NCBI GenBank assembly: GCA_040758375.1
Contig: JBFLWE010000016.1
Span: forward strand, 1-64,000
DNA length: 64,000 bases
Origin: CAMLIZ01 sp040758375
Lineage (GTDB): Bacteria > Pseudomonadota > Gammaproteobacteria > Burkholderiales > Burkholderiaceae_C
Direction: 5' to 3'
Shown: piece after piece, positions 1 to 6,268 of the stretch
Layout: each line of letters begins with the position of its first letter
Numbering within the stretch: position 1 is the stretch's first letter
Notes under the pieces: generated by a model
Databases searched by the model: none
What the model saw: the letters and a program-made list of their open reading frames with translations, nothing else
Told to the model about the DNA's origin: nothing
Translations under genes and position numbers: made by a program

Positions 1-539
1 CCGGCGGCCGGCCCGTGGGCGCGGCGCTGCTGGGCCGGCTGGCGCGGCTGCAGGCGGTGTTTGCCGCCGCGGGGCTGTACTTCGCGGCGGTGTTGATCAT
101 CACCAACCTGTACGTCGCGCGGCGCGCCGACTTCGCCCACTTCGTGCTGGCCGGCGGCGGCGTGCACACCGCGGCCTTCTGGATCGGTCAGGTGCTGCTG
201 GGCGGCCTGCTGCCGATCGGCTTGCTGCTCGTGCCCAAGGCGCCCGTGTCGCGCGGCCGGCTGCTGACCGCGGCGGCCTGCGTGGTGCTGGGCGGGCTGG
301 CGCAGATGTACGTCACCATCATCGGCGGCCAGGCCTACCCGCTGCCGCTGTTCCCGGGCCGCGAGCTGCACAGCAGTTTCATGGACGGCACGGTGCACCC
401 CTACACGCCCAGCCTGCCCGAGTGGCTGCTGGGCCTGGGCGGCATGGCGCTGGCGGCGCTGATCGTGGCGGTGGCCACGCGGCTGCTGCCCTTGCTGCCG
501 CAGCGGCTGGACGACGCCGCAGCCCCGGCCGCCGAGTGA
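1..539 (+). CDS. dsrP: DsrP, NrfD-type membrane subunit of the DsrMKJOP complex (3' part only)
   Basis: The reading frame is open from the first base (codons begin at nt 3) to the TGA at 537-539, so this is the C-terminal ~178 residues of a longer protein; the family is about 400 aa. It has at least four hydrophobic segments. The C-terminal stretch HPYTPSLPEWLLGLGG is characteristic of NrfD/PsrC-type quinone-interacting subunits, and of DsrP in particular. In known sulfur oxidisers and reducers, DsrP exchanges electrons between the quinone pool and DsrK/DsrO at the cytoplasmic membrane. The call rests heavily on context: the next genes are dsrN-like, DsrC-family, dsrR-like and siroheme genes, the order seen at the end of dsr clusters such as that of Allochromatium vinosum. 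Other NrfD-like subunits cannot be excluded from this fragment alone. Confidence 0.8.
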   Translation, partial: GGRPVGAALLGRLARLQAVFAAAGLYFAAVLIITNLYVARRADFAHFVLAGGGVHTAAFWIGQVLLGGLLPIGLLLVPKAPVSRGRLLTAAACVVLGGLAQMYVTIIGGQAYPLPLFPGRELHSSFMDGTVHPYTPSLPEWLLGLGGMALAALIVAVATRLLPLLPQRLDDAAAPAAE

Positions 540-549
540 GGTGCATGCG

Positions 550-1974
550 ATGGCCGGCGTCCTCGTCTCCGCGGCGCACAAGTCCTCCGGCAAGACCACG
601 CTGGCGATCGGCCTGGCCGCGGCGCTGGCCACGCAGGGCCTGCGGGTGCAGCCCTTCAAGAAGGGCCCCGACTACATCGACCCGATGTGGCTGTCGCGCG
701 CGGCGGGCCGGCCCTGCATCAACCTCGACCCCTACCTGATGCCCGGCGCCGAGCTGGAGCGTGCCTACGCGCGCCACGCCGCCGGGGCGGACATCGCGCT
801 GGTCGAAGGCAACAAGGGCTTGTACGACGGCCTCGCGCTGGACGGCAGCAACAGCAACGCCGCGCTGGCGCGGCAGCTCGGCCTGCCGGTGCTGCTGGTG
901 ATCGACGCACGCGGCATGACGCGCGGCATCGCGCCGCTGATCCTGGGCTACCAGGCCTTCGACTGCGAGGTGCGCATCGCCGGCGTGATCCTCAACCAGG
1001 TGGGCGGCCCGCGCCACGAAGCCAAGCTGCGCGCCGTGGTCGAGCACTACACCGACGTGCCGGTGCTGGGCGCGGTGGCGCACGACGAGCGCCTGGCCAT
1101 GACCGAGCGGCACCTCGGCCTCACGCCCGACACCGAACTGCACGATGCGCAGCAGCGCGTGCGCAGCATCGGTGCAGTGGTGGCTGGCCAGGTGGACCTG
1201 CAGCGCCTGCAGGCGCTGGCGGCCACGGCGGCGCCCTTGCCGGCGACGCCACCGCGCGAAGCCGCGCGCCCGCAAGGCCGCAAGGTGCGCATCGCGATCG
1301 CACGCGACCGCGCCTTCGGCTTCTACTACGCCGACGACCTGGCCGCGCTCGAAGCCGCCGGCGCCACGCTGCTGCCGCTGGACACGCTGCACGACACGCG
1401 CCTGCCACCGGCGGTGGACGGCCTGTTCATCGGCGGCGGCTTCCCCGAAGCCTGCATGGAAGCGCTGGAGGCCAACGTCGCGCTGCGCGCCGCGCTGCGC
1501 GAGGCGATCGAGGGCGGCCTCCCCACCTATGCCGAATGCGGCGGCCTGATGTACCTGTCGCGCTCGATCGCGTGGAACGGCCGCCGCGCGCACATGGTCG
1601 GCGCCATCCCGGGCGACGCCGTGATGCACGCCCGGCCCGTGGGCCGCGGCTACGTGCACCTGCAGGAAACCGCGGCCTTCCCGTGGCCCGGCCCGGCCGG
1701 CAGCGGCGTGCGCGCGCACGAGTTCCACCACTCCAGCCTGGAAAACCTGGACCCCGGCGTGTGCTTCGCCTACCGCGTGACGCGCGGCCATGGCATCGAC
1801 GGCCTGCACGACGGCATCGTGCACGGCAACCTGCTCGCCTCCTACGCCCACCGGCGCAGCAGCGACGGCTCTCCATGGGCCGAGCGTTTCGTCGCCTTCG
1901 TGCGCCGGGTGCAGCAGGAACGCCGCGCGCGCCCCGCCGCGCAGGCGCCCACCATCGCAGGAGCCACCGCATGA
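550..1974 (+). CDS. dsrN: DsrN, CobB/CbiA-type siroheme amidase
   Basis: Cobyrinic acid a,c-diamide synthase family protein. In dsr clusters it is held to amidate siroheme to the siro(heme)amide cofactor of DsrAB. The N-terminal ATPase domain carries a P-loop (AAHKSSGKTT) and the CbiA signature FKKGPDYIDP. The C-terminal class I glutamine amidotransferase domain has the nucleophile Cys in AECGGLMYL and a His-containing HEFHHSS segment. A GTG at 541 is in frame, but TGAGGTG at 537-543 gives a Shine-Dalgarno 6 nt before the ATG at 550, so I take 550; the protein is then 474 aa. It starts about 10 nt after dsrP and its stop overlaps the next start as ATGA (1971-1974), so the genes are co-transcribed. 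A cobalamin-pathway CbiA is the alternative, but no other cobalamin gene lies nearby. Confidence 0.88.
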   Translation: MAGVLVSAAHKSSGKTTLAIGLAAALATQGLRVQPFKKGPDYIDPMWLSRAAGRPCINLDPYLMPGAELERAYARHAAGADIALVEGNKGLYDGLALDGSNSNAALARQLGLPVLLVIDARGMTRGIAPLILGYQAFDCEVRIAGVILNQVGGPRHEAKLRAVVEHYTDVPVLGAVAHDERLAMTERHLGLTPDTELHDAQQRVRSIGAVVAGQVDLQRLQALAATAAPLPATPPREAARPQGRKVRIAIARDRAFGFYYADDLAALEAAGATLLPLDTLHDTRLPPAVDGLFIGGGFPEACMEALEANVALRAALREAIEGGLPTYAECGGLMYLSRSIAWNGRRAHMVGAIPGDAVMHARPVGRGYVHLQETAAFPWPGPAGSGVRAHEFHHSSLENLDPGVCFAYRVTRGHGIDGLHDGIVHGNLLASYAHRRSSDGSPWAERFVAFVRRVQQERRARPAAQAPTIAGATA

Positions 1975-2324
1975 TCCAGCCGGCCGTGCGCACGCTGCGC
2001 GTCGAAGGGCGCGACATCGAGACCGATTCCGAGGGCTACCTGCGTCGCCTCGACGACTGGTCCGAAGCCTTCGCCAAGGCGCTGGCCGCGCAGGAAGGCC
2101 TGCAACTCACCGACGAGCACTGGCAGGTGATCCGCTTCCTGCGCGCCTACTACCACGAGCACGGCGTGCAGGCCCAGGTGCGCGTGATGATCCGCCACTT
2201 CGCCCGCGTGTGGGGCCCGGAGCGCGGCAACAACCACTACCTGCACGCCATCTTCCCCATCGGCGGCCCGCAGAAGCAAGGCAACCGCCTGGCCGGGCTG
2301 CTGCGCACCAAAGGCGAACACTGA
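1971..2324 (+). CDS. DsrC/TusE-family sulfur-relay-like protein lacking both cysteines
   Basis: 117-aa DsrC/TusE-family protein, recognised by the N-terminal DSEGYLRRLDDW, the central LTDEHWQVIRFLRAYY and the helix leading to YLHAIFPIGGP. In true DsrC the C-terminal arm carries two redox cysteines that bind the trisulfide handed to DsrAB and DsrK; TusE keeps only one. Here the arm reads GNRLAGLLRTKGEH, and both positions are replaced: by Asn at the upstream site and by Glu at the penultimate site. There is no cysteine anywhere in the protein. It therefore cannot carry sulfur in the known way and resembles the cysteine-less RspA-type relatives proposed to be regulatory. It is translationally coupled to dsrN (ATGA overlap) and lies 3 nt before dsrR. 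A normal dsrC would be expected upstream, outside the window. Confidence 0.85.
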   Translation: MIQPAVRTLRVEGRDIETDSEGYLRRLDDWSEAFAKALAAQEGLQLTDEHWQVIRFLRAYYHEHGVQAQVRVMIRHFARVWGPERGNNHYLHAIFPIGGPQKQGNRLAGLLRTKGEH

Positions 2325-2327
2325 ACC

Positions 2328-2693
2328 ATGAACACCCCCTTGCCCTTTCGCGTGACGCCCGACGCGGCACGGCAGATCCTGGCCCAGGCCGCGCAGGCGG
2401 AAGCGCCGCCGCCCGCGCTGCGCGTGGCCGCGCGCCAGGAGGCCGACGGCTCCTTCAGCTACGGCATGGGCTTCGACACGCTGGCCGCCGACGACCAGCC
2501 GTTGGAGTTCAGCGGCCTGACGGTGGTGTTCGCCGCCGGCTGCGAGCCGCTGCTGCAGGGCACGGTGCTCGACTTCGTGGAGCTGGAGCCGGGCCGCCAC
2601 AGCTTCATCTTCATTCCGCCCGAGGCCGCGCGCCCGGCACCGTCAGGCCGCGGCTGCGGCAGCGGCGCCTGCGGCGGCTGCAGCTGCGGATGA
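2328..2693 (+). CDS. dsrR: DsrR-like A-type scaffold protein with a Cys-rich tail
   Basis: 121-aa protein of the IscA/HesB fold. The core FSYGMGFD followed by LDFVELEPGRHSFIF matches the DsrR branch, in which the first IscA cysteine is missing; it is missing here too. DsrR in A. vinosum is reported to act on dsr expression post-transcriptionally rather than as an iron-sulfur carrier. Unusual here is a C-terminal tail GCGSGACGGCSCG with four cysteines (110, 115, 118, 120), plus Cys72 in the core. This tail could bind metal or a cluster, so an iron-sulfur role cannot be dismissed. The gene lies 3 nt after the DsrC-like gene and just before the SUMT gene, in the same transcription unit. Confidence 0.8.
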   Translation: MNTPLPFRVTPDAARQILAQAAQAEAPPPALRVAARQEADGSFSYGMGFDTLAADDQPLEFSGLTVVFAAGCEPLLQGTVLDFVELEPGRHSFIFIPPEAARPAPSGRGCGSGACGGCSCG

Positions 2694-2751
2694 CATGAAC
2701 CACCCCCGCACGCGGCGCAGAGGGCGAGCGACGCGCAGTGGAGCAATTGAC

Positions 2752-3579
2752 ATGGATGCACCTTCGATGAATCCCCCGCTGCACCGGCCGCGCCGCGGCC
2801 AGCGCCTGGGCCGCGTCACGCTGGTGGGCGCCGGCCCCGGCGACCCCGACCTGCTCACGCTGCGCGCCGCGCGCGTGCTGGCGCAGGCCGAGGTGGTGGT
2901 GTTGGACCACCTGGTCTCGCGCGACGTGCTGGAGCACCTGAACCCGCGCGCCCGCGTCATCCACGCCGGCAAGCAGCGCAACCACCACACGATGACGCAG
3001 GACGAGATCAACGCGCTGCTGGTGCGGCTGGCGCTGGCCGGGCGCGACGTGGTGCGCCTCAAGGGCGGCGACCCCTTCGTGTTCGGCCGGGGCGGCGAGG
3101 AACTCCAGGCGCTGGCTGCCGCCGGCGTGCCCTTCGAGGTGGTGCCCGGCATCACCGCGGCCTGCGGCGTGACCAGCTACGCCGGCATCCCGCTGACCCA
3201 CCGCGACCATGCCCAGGCCTGCACCTTCGTCACCGGCCACCTGAAGAACGGCAGCAGCGACCTCGACTGGGCCGCGCTGGCGCGACCGCGCCAGACCGTG
3301 GTGATCTACATGGGCCTGGCTGCGCTGCCCGAGATCTGCACGCAGCTCGTGGCGCACGGCCTGGCCAGCGACTGGCCGGTGGCGGTGGTGCAGCACGGCA
3401 CCACGCTCGACCAGCGCGTGGTCAGCGGCACGCTGGCCGACATCGGCGCGCGGGTCGCAGAGGCGGGGCTGGAGTCGCCCTGCCTCATCGTGGTGGGGCA
3501 GGTGGTGCGGCTGCGGCAGACGCTGGCCTGGTTTGGGGATGAGCGGGAGGCGGAGGTGGTGGCTTTGGCGATGGGGTAG
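2752..3579 (+). CDS. cobA: Uroporphyrinogen-III C-methyltransferase (SUMT)
   Basis: Converts uroporphyrinogen III to precorrin-2 with two SAM, the branch step to siroheme. Family motifs are present in order: VTLVGAGPGDPDLLTL at the N-terminus, VRLKGGDPFVFGRGGEE, VVPGITAACG, the SAM-site YAGIPLTHR, and TVVIYMGL. There is no CysG-type dehydrogenase/chelatase domain. The frame is open from an ATG at 2695, which would add a 19-residue arginine-rich leader. GGAG 8 nt before the ATG at 2752 makes the shorter 275-aa form more likely. As the last gene of the dsr cluster, it fits a role in supplying siroheme to DsrAB. The gene ends just before the large palindrome. Confidence 0.92.
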   Translation: MDAPSMNPPLHRPRRGQRLGRVTLVGAGPGDPDLLTLRAARVLAQAEVVVLDHLVSRDVLEHLNPRARVIHAGKQRNHHTMTQDEINALLVRLALAGRDVVRLKGGDPFVFGRGGEELQALAAAGVPFEVVPGITAACGVTSYAGIPLTHRDHAQACTFVTGHLKNGSSDLDWAALARPRQTVVIYMGLAALPEICTQLVAHGLASDWPVAVVQHGTTLDQRVVSGTLADIGARVAEAGLESPCLIVVGQVVRLRQTLAWFGDEREAEVVALAMG

Positions 3580-3591
3580 CGGGCTTTTTGT

Positions 3592-4115
3592 TCTTGGCCT
3601 TGTCGGCCTGTTGGGGGTTCTCTGCTTTGGGTGAGAGCCCGCCGGTCGCGCCCGGCCGGCGGTCACTTTCTCTTGCTGGCTCAAGAGAAAGTAACCAAAG
3701 AGAAGAGCCTCAACTCAACATCCGATTTGACCGAGCTGGTGAAGCGGGGGCCGCTTTTCCACGGCTTGCGCACCTGCCACAACTTCGGTCAGCGACAGCC
3801 GCTGACAAAGGTTCATCGAGACTTCGAGGTCCGGGAGTGACGTCCGGTCCTGGCCTTCTTGTCGCGCTCCCGGACCTCGAAGCCGAGGTCTCCCTTGTAC
3901 AACCAAGCTCACTGACCGATTTTCGCGCCGGTACGCCGACCGCGGAAAAGCGGCCCCCCGGGCCCTGGCTCGGTCAGATCGGATGTTGAGTTGAGGCTCT
4001 CTTTCTTTGGTCACTTTCTTTCTGAGCCAGCAGAAAGAAAGTGACCTCCGGCCGGGCGCGACCGGCGGGCTCTCCAAAAACGCAGAGGACTCACCAACAA
4101 GGCCAAAAGGCCAAA
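3592..4115. repeat. Nested ~520-bp imperfect palindrome between convergent genes
   Basis: The left half, about 3596-3838, is mirrored by the right half, about 3858-4113. Matching blocks include the outer TTGGCCTTGT, the block GAGAGCCCGCCGGTCGCG, the block CCTCAACTCAACATCCGAT and the central CTTCGAGGTCCGGGAG. Each half also holds its own hairpin: ACTTTCTCTTG...CAAGAGAAAGT near 3665-3695, and CACTTTCTTTCTG...CAGAAAGAAAGTG near 4012-4043. The two strands give look-alike arginine/serine-rich open frames, which is what a palindrome produces by itself, so I do not call genes here. It fills the whole space between the 3' ends of cobA and the response-regulator gene, so it may end transcription from both sides. 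Similar sequences are, from memory, dispersed in many Burkholderiales genomes. Confidence 0.85.
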
Positions 4116-4123
4116 GCACTCTC

Positions 4124-4846
4124 TCAATGCCCCCGCCGCGGCGGCAACTCCGTCATCTCGGCCCCGCTGCGCGACTCCACCGCAAACACCGCCGCCTCCA
4201 CGCGCGAGCTCAGGTTCAGCTTCGACAGGATGTGCCGCACATGCAGCTTCACCGTGTCGTGGCTGATGTCCAGCGCGCGGGCGATGCTCTTGTTGCTTTC
4301 GCCGCGCGCCAGGTGCTCGAGGATCTCGCGTTCTCGTTCGGTCAGCGAGGCCATCAGGTCCTGCCGCCCGCCCTTGGGGCCGGCCTGCAGCATCTGCGCG
4401 AGCTTCAGCGTCATGGCCGGTGCCACGGTGAGTTCGCCGCGCGCCGCGCGGCCGATGGCGGCGATCACCTCCTCGGGCTCCATGTCCTTCAGCAGGTAGC
4501 CGCGCACGCCGGCGCGCAGGGCCGCGGCGAGGTCGGCCTCGGAATCGCTCATCGTCAGGATCACCGCCGGCGTGTCCAGCCCCTCGGCGCGCACCTGGCG
4601 CAGCAGGCTCAGGCCGTCGGTGGTGGGCATGCGCAGGTCGAGCACCAGCAGGTCGGGCCGCTGCTCGCGCAGCGTGGGCACCAGCTGCGCCGGATCGCCC
4701 AGCGCGGCCACCACGCGCATGTTGCTGCGGTGCTGCAGCAGGTCGGTCAGGCCGTTGCGGCACAGCGCATGGTCGTCCATCAGCACCACGCGCAGCGGTT
4801 CGGCGACAGCGGTCAAGGGGGCGGGCTCGGTCATCGTCATCATCAT
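4124..4846 (-). CDS. NarL/FixJ-family response regulator
   Basis: 240 aa counted from the first of four clustered ATGs (MMMTM); the true start could be 4846, 4843, 4840 or 4834. The receiver domain has the acidic pair in LMDDH, the phospho-acceptor Asp70 in LVLDLRMP and the conserved Lys in LLKD. The C-terminal LuxR-type HTH begins LTEREREILEHLARG and includes HDTVKLHVRHIL. It is the output partner of the sensor kinase whose stop codon overlaps its start. Being transcribed away from soeABC across a region with a NarL-like palindrome, it is a good candidate for the regulator of the sulfite-oxidation genes and of its own operon; that is inference. The 3' end abuts the big palindrome. Confidence 0.9.
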   Translation of the reverse strand: MMMTMTEPAPLTAVAEPLRVVLMDDHALCRNGLTDLLQHRSNMRVVAALGDPAQLVPTLREQRPDLLVLDLRMPTTDGLSLLRQVRAEGLDTPAVILTMSDSEADLAAALRAGVRGYLLKDMEPEEVIAAIGRAARGELTVAPAMTLKLAQMLQAGPKGGRQDLMASLTEREREILEHLARGESNKSIARALDISHDTVKLHVRHILSKLNLSSRVEAAVFAVESRSGAEMTELPPRRGH

Positions 4847-6087
4847 GAAAGCAGGCTGCTGCCGGCCGGAGGCCGCAAGGGAAAGTGAAGCCGCACGCGG
4901 GTGCCGCCGCCGGCACGCGGGCCGATCTGCAGCCCGCCGCCCAGGCGCCGCGCGCGCTCGCGCATGATCTCGATGCCGTGGTGCGTCACGCAGGGTTCGA
5001 GCGGTTCGGCGGCGGCCTCCAGGCCGGCGCCGTCGTCCTCGACCAGGATCTCGACTTCGCCGCCACGCTCTGCCAGCGCCAGCCAAACATGGCGCGCCAG
5101 CGCATGCTTGCTCACGTTGGCCAGCGCCTCGCGCACGATCTGGATGGCCTGCGCCTCCTGCGCCGCGGCCAGCGCGAGGCCGGGCACCTGGTTGTCGAAT
5201 GCGATCTCCGCGCCGCTGCGCTGGCGGAAGGTGTCGGCGCAGGCCTGCAGCGCATGCACCAGCCCGTGCGGGTCGAGCGGCGCGCGGAACTCGTCGATGA
5301 TCTCGCGCAGGCAGGCATGGGCCTCCCCCACGGCCTGGCGCACGTCGGCCAGGTACTTCAGCGCCTGCGCGTCGTCGTGCTCCAGCACCGACTCCTGCAG
5401 CAGCGGCAGCCGCATCTTCACGAAGGCCAGCGTCTGCGCGATCGAGTCGTGCACCTCGGCGGCCATCATCTGGCGCTCGTGGGTGAGCGTGGCGCGCAGG
5501 TTCTCGCGCTCCAGGCGCGCGTTGTCCAGCGCCAGGCCGAGCAGCTCGCCGATGGACTTGAGCACGCCGGCGATCTCGGGCCCGGGCTGCACGTCGGCGG
5601 CGAAGAACAGGTTGTACACGCCCAGCACGCGCCCGCGGTGACCCATGGGCACCGCCAGCACGCGGCCGCAAGCGCCGCCGAAGTAGCTGTCGCCCGTCTG
5701 CGCCGAGCACAGCCGCAGGTCGGTGGCCCAGGCGATGCGGTCCTCGGCCGCGGCCTGCCCGCACACGCCGCAGTGGCGGTCCATCGAGCGCTCGGCGCAA
5801 CGCAGCGCCGGCGGCAGGCCGATGTCGCTGACCATCTGCAGCCGCCCGTGGTGTTCGGACAGCACGCGCACCGCCCCGGCCTGTGCGCCGGCCAGCCGCG
5901 TGATCGGCTCCAGAAAGCGCTGCAGCAGCGAGCGCAGGTCGCTGCCCGCGGCCAGGTCGGCGGTGATCTCGGCGAGCAGCGCCGCATGCGCCGACGCCTC
6001 GGGTGGGCCCGGCCGGGAGGGGGCATCGTCGAGAAGGGAAACGTCCATGCGGGAGTGGGCTTCGGTCGGCACCCTTTGCGGGCGCAT
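4843..6087 (-). CDS. NarX-type cytoplasmic sensor kinase with a cysteine-rich GAF domain
   Basis: 414-aa soluble histidine kinase without membrane segments. A GAF domain (about residues 40-195) is followed by a HisKA_3 dimerisation domain with the H-box AEVHDSIAQTL (His213) and an HATPase_c domain with VEDDGAGL and GIEIMRERARRLGGG. The GAF holds five cysteines, 97, 106, 109, 127 and 140, including HCGVCG. This arrangement suits an iron-sulfur cluster or a thiol redox switch, comparable in principle to the cluster-bearing GAF kinase AirS. No sensory input is proven. An alternative start is the ATG at 6048. The stop overlaps the response-regulator start, so the two are coupled, and the operon diverges from soeA. 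Confidence 0.88.
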   Translation of the reverse strand: MRPQRVPTEAHSRMDVSLLDDAPSRPGPPEASAHAALLAEITADLAAGSDLRSLLQRFLEPITRLAGAQAGAVRVLSEHHGRLQMVSDIGLPPALRCAERSMDRHCGVCGQAAAEDRIAWATDLRLCSAQTGDSYFGGACGRVLAVPMGHRGRVLGVYNLFFAADVQPGPEIAGVLKSIGELLGLALDNARLERENLRATLTHERQMMAAEVHDSIAQTLAFVKMRLPLLQESVLEHDDAQALKYLADVRQAVGEAHACLREIIDEFRAPLDPHGLVHALQACADTFRQRSGAEIAFDNQVPGLALAAAQEAQAIQIVREALANVSKHALARHVWLALAERGGEVEILVEDDGAGLEAAAEPLEPCVTHHGIEIMRERARRLGGGLQIGPRAGGGTRVRLHFPLRPPAGSSLLS

Positions 6088-6154
6088 ATATCACTCTATG
6101 AGTGCATTCGTAGGCAATGAAATAGGGGCTCGCCCAGGGGGCCGGCCCGAAGCC

Positions 6155-6168
6155 TTGACGCGCATCAA
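6155..6168. promoter_or_regulatory. FNR/CRP-family box (TTGAC-N4-ATCAA)
   Basis: TTGACGCGCATCAA matches the FNR consensus TTGAT-N4-ATCAA at nine of ten specified positions. It sits in the 181-bp space between the divergent sensor-kinase gene and soeA, 100 bp upstream of the soeA start and 67 bp from the kinase start. That suggests oxygen- or NO-responsive control of one or both units by an FNR/ANR/DNR-type protein. The regulator itself is not in the window. Confidence 0.6.
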
Positions 6169-6193
6169 ATCTCATGCCCCACCGCGGTGCCCA

Positions 6194-6209
6194 TACCCCA
6201 AAAGGGTTA
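6194..6209. promoter_or_regulatory. NarL-like 7-2-7 inverted repeat upstream of soeA
   Basis: TACCCCA-AA-AGGGTTA resembles the NarL 7-2-7 arrangement of heptamers (TACYYMT, spacer of 2, inverted copy), with about one mismatch per half. It lies 26 bp downstream of the FNR-type box and 59 bp before the soeA start. A TATAGA that could serve as a -10 hexamer follows at 6231-6236. The neighbouring NarL-family regulator is the obvious candidate ligand. This is a motif-based prediction only. Confidence 0.45.
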
Positions 6210-6268
6210 CGGCCGCTCACCCCTGACGGCTATAGACGCATCCCGCGGCCCACGGCGCTAATGACGGC

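Noticed and set aside
379..1851. Long open frame on the minus strand opposite dsrN, and similar long antisense frames opposite soeA, ctaD, the RND pump, chpA, hemL and mpl
   Set aside because: They mirror strongly supported genes, have biased Arg/Ala/Gln/His-rich compositions and contain no recognisable domains. Very high GC removes stop codons from shadow frames.
3588..4119. Two short proteins with similar sequence on opposite strands (3588-3989 plus, 3715-4119 minus)
   Set aside because: The similarity is produced by the palindrome itself; no ribosome-binding sites or domains are seen.
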